Positions 16,997 to 24,517 of a stretch of 46,553 nucleotides of DNA are shown piece by piece; the first letter of the stretch is position 1, and the number at the start of each line of letters is the position of its first letter. The notes under the pieces were generated by a model. It made no database searches and was not told the DNA's origin. It was given only the letters and a program-made list of their open reading frames with translations. The DNA comes from a virus, in the IMG/VR virus record IMGVR_UViG_3300020201_000002, positions 1 through 46,553 of that record; one strand, given 5' to 3'. Both the position numbers and the translations under genes were made by a program.

Positions 16997-19132
16997 ATGC
17001 CATTTCCAACACCAGGAGGAGGAGGTTCCTCATCATCTCTCACCATAACAATCACACAAACAGCTCACGGGTTCACAGTAGGTCAGTGGGTATACCTTTC
17101 CGCTGCAAGTACCTACGCATTAACTGATGCAGACCTGTCACAACCGTCAGACAGCATTGGGGTAGTATCAGCAGTAATCAATGCTAATAACTTTACTCTG
17201 CTAACGTCAGGATATGTTATAGGGCTAACAGGACTCACCGCAGCAGAACCTCATTTCCTCTCAGGAACTCCAGGAACAATCACTGCTACAGAACCAACTA
17301 ACCCTGCACAGATACGCAAGCCTGTTCTTATAGCAGACACGACTACATCAGGTTGGGTAATCGACCGAAGTGGAACACCAGTAGTCGGACAGACAGCAGT
17401 AGTGAACAGCGGAGTGAACACTACTATCACAAATAATACATCCACGGGGTCCCTTACGTTTGTGGATGTACCAGGTGGGTCATTTGTTTTACCAGTGGCT
17501 GGAACTTATAAGGTAACGTATTCAGTACCGTGCCTTAACGCTGCAGCAAACGGAGTATTTATCCAACTAGCTGATAGTGCCAACGTATCTGTGCCTAATA
17601 GCATAGCTTTTCATTCATTGGGCAGTGCCAATAATTACATCAGTATCTCCCAGGCGGTCTTGATAACTGTTACAGCTGCAACCACATACAAGCTGCAATT
17701 CAGAGTGGGGGGTGGTACAGGTTTTATTGCAAACAGTACAGCTAACGGAAATGCGACGATTGTTTGGACCCAGCTAGGTGGCACACCAGTCCCAATGAGT
17801 TTGGCTGGAGAGTATGGCGAGAATGTTGGCATCACCGATGCTCAGTCGATAACATCAGCCGCTTTTGTGGATGTTACAAATGGTTCGTTCAACTTACCTA
17901 CCGCTGGTGTCTGGGAAGTTACTTACCATATGTTCAGTCTCGCCTCAGCAACAGGACAAAACAAGTTCGTTATCACCGACACTGCGAATGCTCTAGTGCC
18001 TAACTCGCAGGGAGCTGCACTAGGGTCTAGTGGTCCAGTCAACACGATTGTTCAGGCTTCTAATACTGTGTACCTAACGACCAGTGGTTCCACTACTTAC
18101 AAAATGAGATGGCTTGCGGTAGGCGGTTTAACCGCAGTTCTTTATAACAATTCAAACACTGTTAGTTTCGGTGGTAATTCAAAAGTCACCTGGAGAAAGG
18201 TAAGCGGATTCATTCCGACTACAGGTAGCACGGTTGACTATGTGAATGCGAGAATAACATCATCTACGACGATACTGGCGGCAGCTGCTAATACTGCAGC
18301 TGCGAATATTCCGTTTGCCACTTACTCAGGAAATATCCCCAACACTTCGGGAGTGTTTAGTCTTACGGCAGGGAAGACGTATGCAATATCCGGTAGGATT
18401 TATTTTGCTGGTTCCGTTGGAGCAGCTTCTAATGGTTATCTTGTCTATAAATGGGTGGACGCTGTAACCGGGTCAGCATTAGACGCTACTAGCGGGTCAG
18501 GAATCATAACATCCTCCAACGGAACTACGCCTTACGCCCAACAAAACCAAGCTAGTATTGTTTACACCCCTGTGGCAAATCAGACCATTGTTTTGAGATT
18601 GTTCACCTTTTCTTCGTACACATCTGTTAGCGTAAGCTCGGGTACCGGAGCCAATGCAGAAAGCTCGGCGACCATCGTTCAAATCGGTTCGACCGCGACG
18701 ACACTAACAACTCGTGTAAATGTTATCAACCGTGGTAAGACAGTAGTCAACTCAATGCTAAATAACACTTGGGTAAAGCATACAAACTGGATTAACATAA
18801 CCGACCCAACAAACTCAATGAATGTAGCAACTGGAGTGTTTACAGCTCCACGTACAGCAAACTATTCTTTTACAGGAGGTAACTATATACCGAACAACGC
18901 AAGCGGTCAGTATGCAGGTTTATCGGTCTACAAGAATGCGGTCACTCAGTTATATTCGGTGATATTCGTAGTAGCTGGTCCAACCAACTATCCCTCAACC
19001 TCAGGTGTCATAGAATTAGCAGCAGGAGACACGCTTGAGCTACGAGGGTACAATGGTGGTGCAACAGCAAACGGCAATATCTCCGCATCTGACAACTGGT
19101 TTACCATTACTGAAATAAACCCAACTTTCTAA
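16997..19132 (+). CDS. Adhesin with repeated C1q-like jelly-roll domains
   Basis: 711 residues. The N-terminal 130 residues (ITQTAHGFTVGQWVYLSAAS, LTDADLSQPSDSIGVVSA) match a motif common at the start of phage fibres. Three or four beta domains of about 130-150 residues then follow (starting near residues 137, 268, 415 and 573), each with a pattern like TFVDVPGGSFVLPVAGTYKV ... TYKLQF, as in C1q/TNF-like trimeric heads. The first two are clear repeats of one another; the last (NWINITDPTNSMNVATGVFT, APRTANYSFTGG) is a more typical C1q domain. No cleavage motif was seen. The DNA at about 17440-18715 reads differently from its surroundings (more CG and T in wobble positions), which hints at imported domains. 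Confidence 0.65.
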   Translation: MPFPTPGGGGSSSSLTITITQTAHGFTVGQWVYLSAASTYALTDADLSQPSDSIGVVSAVINANNFTLLTSGYVIGLTGLTAAEPHFLSGTPGTITATEPTNPAQIRKPVLIADTTTSGWVIDRSGTPVVGQTAVVNSGVNTTITNNTSTGSLTFVDVPGGSFVLPVAGTYKVTYSVPCLNAAANGVFIQLADSANVSVPNSIAFHSLGSANNYISISQAVLITVTAATTYKLQFRVGGGTGFIANSTANGNATIVWTQLGGTPVPMSLAGEYGENVGITDAQSITSAAFVDVTNGSFNLPTAGVWEVTYHMFSLASATGQNKFVITDTANALVPNSQGAALGSSGPVNTIVQASNTVYLTTSGSTTYKMRWLAVGGLTAVLYNNSNTVSFGGNSKVTWRKVSGFIPTTGSTVDYVNARITSSTTILAAAANTAAANIPFATYSGNIPNTSGVFSLTAGKTYAISGRIYFAGSVGAASNGYLVYKWVDAVTGSALDATSGSGIITSSNGTTPYAQQNQASIVYTPVANQTIVLRLFTFSSYTSVSVSSGTGANAESSATIVQIGSTATTLTTRVNVINRGKTVVNSMLNNTWVKHTNWINITDPTNSMNVATGVFTAPRTANYSFTGGNYIPNNASGQYAGLSVYKNAVTQLYSVIFVVAGPTNYPSTSGVIELAAGDTLELRGYNGGATANGNISASDNWFTITEINPTF

Positions 19133-19136
19133 ATAT

Positions 19137-20000
19137 ATGTCAACATCAAACATATCAACGGTACTCGGTAACATAGCAGCACCTGCATTCGTAGGGTCTA
19201 CATCAGGTGCTCCAGGAGTGATTGGTCTCGTACCAGCTCCTGCAGCTAACCCAAACGAGGCACGAGTACTAACTGACGCAGGTACATTCCAAGGACTGTC
19301 AACAATCCGACCAGCTCTTGATACACCACCAAAGATAACTCGTTTCGTTACTCCAGGTGTCTTCACTTTTACGCCAGACCCACTAGCCAAGTATGCAATG
19401 GTAGAACTCGTAGGTGCAGGTGGAGCAGGTGCAGGATGTGCAGCGACAGGAGCTTTACAAAACTCAGCTGGGTCAGCTGGAGGTGGCTCTACTTATCTTC
19501 AAATGAGGGTGTCGGCAGCCCAAATGGGTACAGCAAATAGAACAGTAACGGTCGGAGCTGCAGGCGTGGGAGGTACAGGAAACGGTACAGCAGGAGGTAC
19601 GTCATCTATCGATTCGATGATGATTACTCCAGGAGGTTCTCCAGGTACAACTGTGGCACCATCAGGAGGCGAGATTGACCAAACTGGTGGTGCAGGTAAT
19701 TCTAGTCAGTCTTTCTCTGGGGCTGCTCTTATCAAGTCCATCACAGGGCAACGAGGAGGCACAACCGCTTGCAACTCAGGAGGTTCATTTAGGACCGTAG
19801 GTGGTGCAGGAGCATCCTATCTAGGTCTAGGAACACTGGCTAGACCAGTAAGTGGAGCTGGTGGTATTAAACTAACAGGACAGACAGGAAGTGGATATGG
19901 TTCAGGCTCGTCAGGTACGTTCAACTCAGCATCCCAGACAGCAACCTCAGCAGTAGATGCACAAGATGGAGCAGTGTTTATCGTAGAGTACTACCAGTAA
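19137..20000 (+). CDS. Glycine-rich tail tip / adhesin protein
   Basis: 287 residues. Residues 1-75 carry SAPGVIGLVPAPAANPNEAR, a fibre-type linker. From residue 78 a domain of the form FVTPGVFTFTPDPLAKYAMV-ELVGAGGAGAG begins, followed by GSAGGGSTYLQM, VTVGAAGVGGTGNGTAGG and SGYGSGSSG. Such glycine-rich domains, with FTVP..v..v.VevwGaGGGG-type openings, occur at tips of many phage fibres and probably fold as polyglycine-helix sandwiches like T-even adhesins. It is the last gene before the lysis cassette, starting 5 bases after the previous stop (AAATATATG). Inferred role: host recognition. Confidence 0.65.
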   Translation: MSTSNISTVLGNIAAPAFVGSTSGAPGVIGLVPAPAANPNEARVLTDAGTFQGLSTIRPALDTPPKITRFVTPGVFTFTPDPLAKYAMVELVGAGGAGAGCAATGALQNSAGSAGGGSTYLQMRVSAAQMGTANRTVTVGAAGVGGTGNGTAGGTSSIDSMMITPGGSPGTTVAPSGGEIDQTGGAGNSSQSFSGAALIKSITGQRGGTTACNSGGSFRTVGGAGASYLGLGTLARPVSGAGGIKLTGQTGSGYGSGSSGTFNSASQTATSAVDAQDGAVFIVEYYQ

Positions 20001-20003
20001 TAT

Positions 20004-20270
20004 ATGAAAGGCGTTAAAAGCACAGAAGTAGATATAGCCTTGTTGTATGAAAAGCTAAACACTTTTCAAGAAAGCAGTAAGGCAGCTCACACACAAGCTC
20101 GCGAAGTAAACGACCAGATACTTAGACAAGCTCTACTAACTAATGGAAAAATAAAAGATTTTACTGAGTACAAAGTAAGGGCAGAGGCTACTGTAGTAGT
20201 ATTGAAATGGATAGTAGCAACATTAGGTTTATCAAACATATGGATTGTTCTACAAAAAGTAATAGTATAA
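20004..20270 (+). CDS. Small membrane-anchored protein, hemolysin XhlA-like (lysis)
   Basis: 88 residues: a charged, helical, coiled-coil-prone N-terminal part (DIALLYEKLNTFQESSKAAH) and one C-terminal transmembrane helix (VVVLKWIVATLGLSNIWIVL). This layout is that of XhlA-like proteins and some class III holins that cooperate with a holin. It starts 4 bases after the adhesin stop and is separated by one base from the holin-like gene at 20272. No signal peptide. It is most likely a lysis accessory protein; it could also be a membrane anchor of unrelated function. Confidence 0.5.
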   Translation: MKGVKSTEVDIALLYEKLNTFQESSKAAHTQAREVNDQILRQALLTNGKIKDFTEYKVRAEATVVVLKWIVATLGLSNIWIVLQKVIV

Positions 20271-20271
20271 T

Positions 20272-20469
20272 ATGAAAAAAACAACTGAGTATCATGTAAA
20301 GTCGGCAGTAGCTACGTTCGCAATAGCAGTCATAATATCTATCGCATCACAGCTAGAGACGGGTGTAGACGTAGCTTTTACAAGAGATGTGTTTATAGGA
20401 TTTCTAGCTGTAGGTTTACGAGCAGGGTTCAAGGCGTTGGCACAGAAACTTGAAAGCTTACTAGTATGA
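20272..20469 (+). CDS. Putative holin
   Basis: 65 residues: KKTTEYHVKSAVATFAIAV leads into a transmembrane helix (FAIAVIISIASQL), then a short polar turn and a second, more amphipathic helix (FIGFLAVGLRAGFKALAQKL) with a basic end. Size, two hydrophobic helices and the position directly before the endolysin fit a small phage holin. Its TGA stop overlaps the endolysin start as ATGA, so the two are translationally coupled. It would form membrane lesions that release or activate the muralytic enzymes. Confidence 0.6.
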   Translation: MKKTTEYHVKSAVATFAIAVIISIASQLETGVDVAFTRDVFIGFLAVGLRAGFKALAQKLESLLV

Positions 20470-20993
20470 GTACCCTAAGAAAAAACATACTCAGTTTCTA
20501 TATCGGAACACCTAGAGAAAAAAGTTCAGCTACCTGTTACGATGCTGTAGAGACAGCACTAAAAGTACTAGGTATATACAGCCCTCTTACTATGCTGTGT
20601 GCTATGGCTCAGGTACGTGTAGAGACAGGAGACTTTACACCTAAGCGAGAAAAGATAAGCGAGTTAAAAGCTAACCTAGACTATGGTGGTAGATACGGAA
20701 CACCGATAGGTGATGGATACAAATACCGTGGTGCGAACTACTTACAACATACATTCAAAGGTAACTGGGACGAGTTTGGTATGACACCAGACAACTGCCT
20801 AGATGTATTCGTAGGAGCGATAGGGCTTGCGTACTTCTTCAAGTCACGAAAGGTACATATAGCGGCTAACAAAAAAGACTGGCTAAAAGCACGTAAGCTA
20901 GTGAACGGAGTTAACCGCTCAACTGGTTTACCAAACGGATGGGTTGAGTTCCAAAGCATCGTAAAGCAATTCATGGACAGGACCCAGATTTAA
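20466..20993 (+). CDS. Endolysin, glycoside hydrolase family 19 (chitinase-like)
   Basis: 175 residues. LTMLCAMAQVRVETGDFTP contains the candidate catalytic Glu53 in the helix characteristic of GH19/lysozyme-like folds. DYGGRYGTPIGDGYKYRGAN (residues 72-91) followed by YLQHT is the family pattern ..GRY.N...GDG..YRGRG.IQLTG, here with RGANYLQHT. No signal peptide or cell-wall-binding domain, so export would depend on the upstream holin. It cleaves the glycan strand of peptidoglycan. The start is the ATG of the ATGA overlap with the holin-like gene. The stop TAA is followed by 46 bases up to the next gene, which has its own -10 box. Confidence 0.75.
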   Translation: MSTLRKNILSFYIGTPREKSSATCYDAVETALKVLGIYSPLTMLCAMAQVRVETGDFTPKREKISELKANLDYGGRYGTPIGDGYKYRGANYLQHTFKGNWDEFGMTPDNCLDVFVGAIGLAYFFKSRKVHIAANKKDWLKARKLVNGVNRSTGLPNGWVEFQSIVKQFMDRTQI

Positions 20994-21025
20994 TTGTGTA
21001 ACGTAAGGGTGAGTCTAGTGTTTGA

Positions 21026-21031
21026 TATAAT
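21026..21031 (+). promoter_or_regulatory. -10 box 8 bases before an ATG (probable leaderless transcript)
   Basis: A perfect TATAAT (21026-21031) preceded by TTTGA; the ATG of the next gene is at 21040. With the usual 6-8 bases between the -10 box and the start of transcription, the mRNA would begin at or within two bases of the ATG. No good -35 hexamer is seen 16-18 bases upstream. Confidence 0.4.
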
Positions 21032-21039
21032 ATAGGGGT

Positions 21040-21456
21040 ATGCCAATAAGCATAATCTTGGCGGTAGCGTCGGTATTTATCGCCACAACAGCATTACCAA
21101 TAACAATTAAAAAACCACCCGAACCTGTACCGATACCGCCACCAATAGTAGTGGTAGAAGTTAAGCCAGACTACTCTAGGGAAGCACTCAAAAAGTTTGC
21201 TACCCAAGAAGCTAAGAAGGCAGGTATGAGTGAACAAACTATTAAAGACCTATTCAGAACAATCAATTGTGAGAGTGGTTGGCAACACAATGTATATGGT
21301 GATGGCGGTAGAGCTTACTCAGTCAGCCAGTTCCACAGAGCTACGTTTAACGAAAACAGTCTAGGGGGGGAAGTGTATGAGAACCCACACGACCAGATAC
21401 GTGTAATGATAAGGATGTGGAATAATGATATGCACTCTCGTTGGACATGCTATTAG
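21040..21456 (+). CDS. Signal-anchored lytic-transglycosylase-like protein
   Basis: 138 residues. The N-terminal hydrophobic segment ISIILAVASVFIATTALPI is a signal peptide or signal anchor. A proline-rich linker (KKPPEPVPIPPP) follows, and then a lysozyme-like domain: INCESGW with candidate catalytic Glu78, YGDGGRAYSVSQFHRATF as the second conserved block, and a final RWTCY. Cys77 and Cys137 could form a disulfide, fitting an extracytoplasmic location. It may be a second, exported murein hydrolase of the lysis cassette, activated like signal-arrest-release endolysins. Spacing from the GH19 endolysin is 46 bases. It ends directly before a bidirectional terminator. Confidence 0.6.
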   Translation: MPISIILAVASVFIATTALPITIKKPPEPVPIPPPIVVVEVKPDYSREALKKFATQEAKKAGMSEQTIKDLFRTINCESGWQHNVYGDGGRAYSVSQFHRATFNENSLGGEVYENPHDQIRVMIRMWNNDMHSRWTCY

Positions 21457-21460
21457 CTGC

Positions 21461-21488
21461 AAAAAAGACCCCCTAGAGGGTCTTTTTT
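21461..21488. terminator. Bidirectional intrinsic terminator between converging operons
   Basis: Perfect 11-bp inverted repeat AAAAAAGACCC (21461-21471) and GGGTCTTTTTT (21478-21488) with a 6-base loop. There is an A-run on one side and a T-run on the other, so it works for both strands. It lies 4 bases after the lysis gene stop and overlaps the last codons and the TAG stop of the opposing gene (21473). Confidence 0.9.
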
Positions 21489-21973
21489 GTGCACTTAGGA
21501 CAGTTACATGAGAGAGACAGTACACATATTCCTTTCTTGTCTTTTCGTATTCCTGTGTCTCTACAAAGTAAACAGTTCTTATGCTTACAGAATGTTTCTG
21601 ACATTTTGATAGTCATTACTTCGTTTTCTTTTTCTGCCTTGTACAACGGGTCCGACTCTATCTTAGCCAACTCTTCCATCTCCTCAGGAGTAAACTTAGG
21701 ACCTGGCGGTGCAGGCTCTGGCTCAGGTGGTGCAGGTGGTGGCTCAGGTGGTGCAGGTGGTGGCTCAGGTGGTGCAGGTGGTGGTGCAGGTGGTGGCTCT
21801 GGTGGTGGCTCAGGTGGTGGCTCAGGTGGTGGTATCATTACCACCTGAAAGAAATTACCCATGTTGTCTATAAGCAGATTACCGACAAGAGATGCGTTTC
21901 TACCTTTCACTTCTTCATTAACCATTTGTTCCAGTGACACCCAGGATGCGGAGAAAAGTATTTTATATTCCAT
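21473..21973 (-). CDS. Proline-rich zinc-binding protein of the MoxR/VWA gene cluster
   Basis: 166 residues in three parts. Residues 1-45 form a globular N-terminus (SWVSLEQMVNEEVKGRNASL). Residues 48-91 are a nearly pure Pro/Glu/Ala tract made of PPPEPPPAPP-type repeats. The C-terminus has the cysteine cluster CKHKNCLLCRDTG ... CVLSLSCNCPKC, which could hold one or two zinc ions. It is the last gene of the leftward operon; its ATG is one base from the stop of the VWA gene. The proline tract looks like a rigid spacer between two binding domains. The function is unknown; physical partnership with the VWA protein is suggested only by gene order. I did not recognise the family. Confidence 0.75.
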   Translation of the reverse strand: MEYKILFSASWVSLEQMVNEEVKGRNASLVGNLLIDNMGNFFQVVMIPPPEPPPEPPPEPPPAPPPAPPEPPPAPPEPPPAPPEPEPAPPGPKFTPEEMEELAKIESDPLYKAEKENEVMTIKMSETFCKHKNCLLCRDTGIRKDKKGICVLSLSCNCPKCTKKTL

Positions 21974-21974
21974 A

Positions 21975-22829
21975 CTATTTTCTGTGAATATTACGCTTGA
22001 TAAGCTTTACGACTTTTGAAAATATCTCCGTAGGGTTCTGTATTACTTCCGTGTTTTTGCGTGGGTAGTAATCGTAGACATCTTCGGTCAAGATACCTAT
22101 TGCGTACACTTCTATACCTGACTTCATAGCGAGTGCTACTTCATGCTTCAAATCAAACGAGTCAATTGTTCTGTCAGGAAAGTGGTGTGTCCTCCACCAG
22201 TTAGTTGTAGGCCGTCCGTCACTCAGTACGATTATAATATTGTTACCGACTTTATTTTCCAGTATACGTTTATGACATAGTTTAATAGCTATAGGGTCGT
22301 AGTTATCTCCATGTAGAGTTCTTTGAGCTTGCTCGTAACCTTCTGCCTTAAATTGGCTATAAGAGTGTACACTACTGTTGAATATTCTGTTGACATCATC
22401 ACAGTTCCTCCACTCTTCCATACCCATACGAGAATGATGCCATACGGCTTCTAGGACAGTCCTTAGAGACTCTGGTGTAAAGCTTCTATCAGTGAATGCT
22501 TTTACAAGTAGGTCGCAAGCGATGTTATATCCACATATTTCTAGGTTTATAAACTCCTCTTTCTGGAGTGCACCATACACCTCTACTAGAGCATTTATAG
22601 CACACTTTATTTTATCCCCGTTCATAGAGCCAGACATATCGAGCATAAGAGAGATGTTGTACACTTTACCTTTTCGTTCTTCTTTCTTTTTGAACACCTT
22701 TTGTGAGAAACCAGCTTTGTATAAGCTTTTGAAATGTAGTTTGCCAGATTTTTTGTTTTTAACTTCTCGGTCAAACTGGTTGTCTCTGAGTATAGAGCGT
22801 ATTCGTTCTCTGAACGTAAAGCTATTCAT
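21975..22829 (-). CDS. von Willebrand factor A domain protein (CobT-like partner of the ATPase)
   Basis: 284 residues. The VWA fold begins at residue 57 with YNISLMLDMSGSMNG, the DxSxS metal-ion-dependent adhesion site (Asp64, Ser66, Ser68). NNIIIVLSDGRPTTNW supplies the later conserved Asp204. A basic N-terminal 55 residues precede it (FRERIRSILRDNQFD, KKEERKGK). VWA proteins paired with MoxR/CobS-type ATPases act as substrate adaptors for remodelling of target proteins, for example in metal chelation. Here the ATPase gene lies directly upstream and overlaps by 8 bases (ATGAATAG), so equimolar, coupled expression is expected. Target unknown. Confidence 0.85.
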   Translation of the reverse strand: MNSFTFRERIRSILRDNQFDREVKNKKSGKLHFKSLYKAGFSQKVFKKKEERKGKVYNISLMLDMSGSMNGDKIKCAINALVEVYGALQKEEFINLEICGYNIACDLLVKAFTDRSFTPESLRTVLEAVWHHSRMGMEEWRNCDDVNRIFNSSVHSYSQFKAEGYEQAQRTLHGDNYDPIAIKLCHKRILENKVGNNIIIVLSDGRPTTNWWRTHHFPDRTIDSFDLKHEVALAMKSGIEVYAIGILTEDVYDYYPRKNTEVIQNPTEIFSKVVKLIKRNIHRK

Positions 22830-23751
22830 GTACGATACTCTGGCGAAGAGTCTCTACTATTTCCTTCAAGTTCTTATTCTCTAACTCTAGCTGTACAGCC
22901 TGAGCACACATAACACCGTTAGTCTCCAGGATTTCTGCTATAGTAGTGTACTTAGTATTTGCAACAAGTTTCTTCAAGTCGGGTACTAATTCTATTTCCT
23001 CCTTTGTCATTTTTCCACAAATAGAATACTTGATAGCTTGGTCTAGTGGGATGTGAGCAGCTAGGTTTCCTGCGTATATAAGGTCTCTTGTTGAACAAAA
23101 GTAAATTATCTTTTCGTCACTTTTGAGCTTTCTCAAGCTTTGTGCAAGTAGTATAAGTGTAACAGCGTGACTCTCCTGGACTCCGTGGAACTGGCAAAGT
23201 ATTTTATTCTCCATTTCTGTTGTAGGTGGGTCTATTTCAATCACACAAGCAAATCGTGAGAACAAGGCTTTGTTTAGGTCTTTAGTACCTGCGTAATCTT
23301 CCGTTGGGTTCATTGTAGCAAAGAAACGGAACTCGTCGTGAGCTAGTAGCACCTCTGAGTTTTTTTCAACTATAGTAAGTGCACGGGCATCGTCGAGAAC
23401 TGAGTGCAGACAGAAAAGTATTTCTGGGAGAGCAGCGTTAATCTCGTCAAAAACTATCCAGTCACCGTTACGCATAGCCTGAGAAAGAATACCGTCCTGC
23501 CAGTAAGTGGACCCGTCTTTGACGAGCCACTTACCAACGACCTCTTCTATTCCTGTTGTACCATTCAGTGATACACGGTGAACTGTTTTTCCTACTTCTT
23601 CTGCAATACCTTTGATAATAGTTGTCTTACCGCATCCAGTTTCGGATACGAGTAAGACAGGCTTTGCACAAAGGATACTGGCACGTAATGCTGCTTCGTG
23701 CTTTGAGTTGATTTCAAAATTGCGTGGCTTTAAGGTGGTCTTCGTAGCCAT
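22822..23751 (-). CDS. MoxR/CobS-like AAA+ ATPase
   Basis: 309 residues. Walker A is SETGCGKT (36-43). Walker B is WIVFDEINAA (98-107, Asp102/Glu103). Sensor 1 lies in FFATMNPTEDYAG (Asn148) and the arginine finger region in ALFSRFACVIEIDPP. The insert GTTGIEEVVGKWLVKDGSTY and the overall layout are those of the MoxR/CobS group. The AAA+ ring would use ATP to remodel a protein bound by the VWA partner. The start ATG is preceded by GTAATTGT and lies 4 bases after the stop of the upstream gene. No DNA-binding or helicase motif is present. Confidence 0.85.
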   Translation of the reverse strand: MATKTTLKPRNFEINSKHEAALRASILCAKPVLLVSETGCGKTTIIKGIAEEVGKTVHRVSLNGTTGIEEVVGKWLVKDGSTYWQDGILSQAMRNGDWIVFDEINAALPEILFCLHSVLDDARALTIVEKNSEVLLAHDEFRFFATMNPTEDYAGTKDLNKALFSRFACVIEIDPPTTEMENKILCQFHGVQESHAVTLILLAQSLRKLKSDEKIIYFCSTRDLIYAGNLAAHIPLDQAIKYSICGKMTKEEIELVPDLKKLVANTKYTTIAEILETNGVMCAQAVQLELENKNLKEIVETLRQSIVHE

Positions 23752-23755
23752 ACAA

Positions 23756-24139
23756 TTACTTTATCAGGTCTTTGAGTCTCTTATAAAGAGATGTTAACCC
23801 TTCGTTATCTTCTATAGATAGTTCTTTCTCGTAAGAATTCTTTACTAATTCAGCGAAATATCCATAGAAAGCAGCCTGATGCTTTTTAGGTATCTCTTCT
23901 GCAAGCTTAGCGAGTAGAATACCTACAGTGATAGCAACTGAGCATACAAAGCTCGACACGTCACCTTTGACTCGTATCATTTGTACTACACGGTCGTATT
24001 CTGTAGACCCCTTTTCCTCGTTACTGATTGTTAAGCATAGACCTCCGTTATTGAGTACGTCTGCTACTGAGTCTATAAGGGTTTCTACTTGCTCTACTTC
24101 TTCTTGTTCGATTTTAATTTTCATTGAGTGTTCTAACAT
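23756..24139 (-). CDS. Hypothetical protein
   Basis: 127 residues from the ATG at 24139, chosen because it has the local TATATG context; an ATG at 24124 is an alternative. It overlaps the end of the upstream nuclease-like gene by 26 bases. The sequence is acidic and helical (EQEEVEQVETLIDSVADVLN), with a short hydrophobic helix near SSFVCSVAITVGILLAKLAE and a Lys/Glu-rich end. I do not recognise a family. Position between the resolvase-like gene and the MoxR-like ATPase fits either module. Confidence 0.65.
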   Translation of the reverse strand: MLEHSMKIKIEQEEVEQVETLIDSVADVLNNGGLCLTISNEEKGSTEYDRVVQMIRVKGDVSSFVCSVAITVGILLAKLAEEIPKKHQAAFYGYFAELVKNSYEKELSIEDNEGLTSLYKRLKDLIK

Positions 24140-24512
24140 ATATTTTTTCTTTTAGTTCTTCTAATTTATAACTGCGTTCGTAGATTTCTCCACGAGACAT
24201 TCGTGCATCTATTATCATAAACAGGTCGTTATGGTCCTGCCATAGCAGGACTATATACTTAGTGCTTAGATGAAACGCATCGCCTGGTTTTTTATCATAG
24301 CCTACATCAGGCATTTTATAGTAGGTATGTTCCGACAGAGAATGGAGTATCTGATGTTTCTCCATTATTGAAGGATTGAAAGTCCCTCCACGCACTACCT
24401 TTAGCTCCCACAAACAATCGGTATAACCGTATTTGTAGAGTAAGTTTGAAGTGCGTTTGTATTGTTTATTTTCTAATAGCTTATGCGACTTTGGTAACGC
24501 TATAGTAGCCAT
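24114..24512 (-). CDS. PD-(D/E)XK nuclease, Holliday-junction-resolvase-like
   Basis: 132 residues. LWELKVVRGGTFNPSIMEKH gives the E-x-K core (Glu36, Lys38), followed by HQILHSL and the block YKMPDVGYDKKPGDAF with Asp69 and Asp78. The layout WELK...f.ps....HQi..L......K.pD....KPfDa resembles the RecU / phage resolvase-type PD-(D/E)XK enzymes. It probably resolves branched intermediates during recombination or before packaging. It is located between an ssDNA-binding-like gene and a hypothetical gene in the leftward operon. An acidic residue upstream of Glu36 that would complete the site was not confidently placed. Confidence 0.6.
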   Translation of the reverse strand: MATIALPKSHKLLENKQYKRTSNLLYKYGYTDCLWELKVVRGGTFNPSIMEKHQILHSLSEHTYYKMPDVGYDKKPGDAFHLSTKYIVLLWQDHNDLFMIIDARMSRGEIYERSYKLEELKEKIYVRTLNEN

Positions 24513-24517
24513 AGTGG

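Noticed and set aside
21489-21848. Glycine-rich protein on the + strand
   Set aside because: It is the antisense of the proline-rich zinc protein, lacks a start context and lies behind the terminator.
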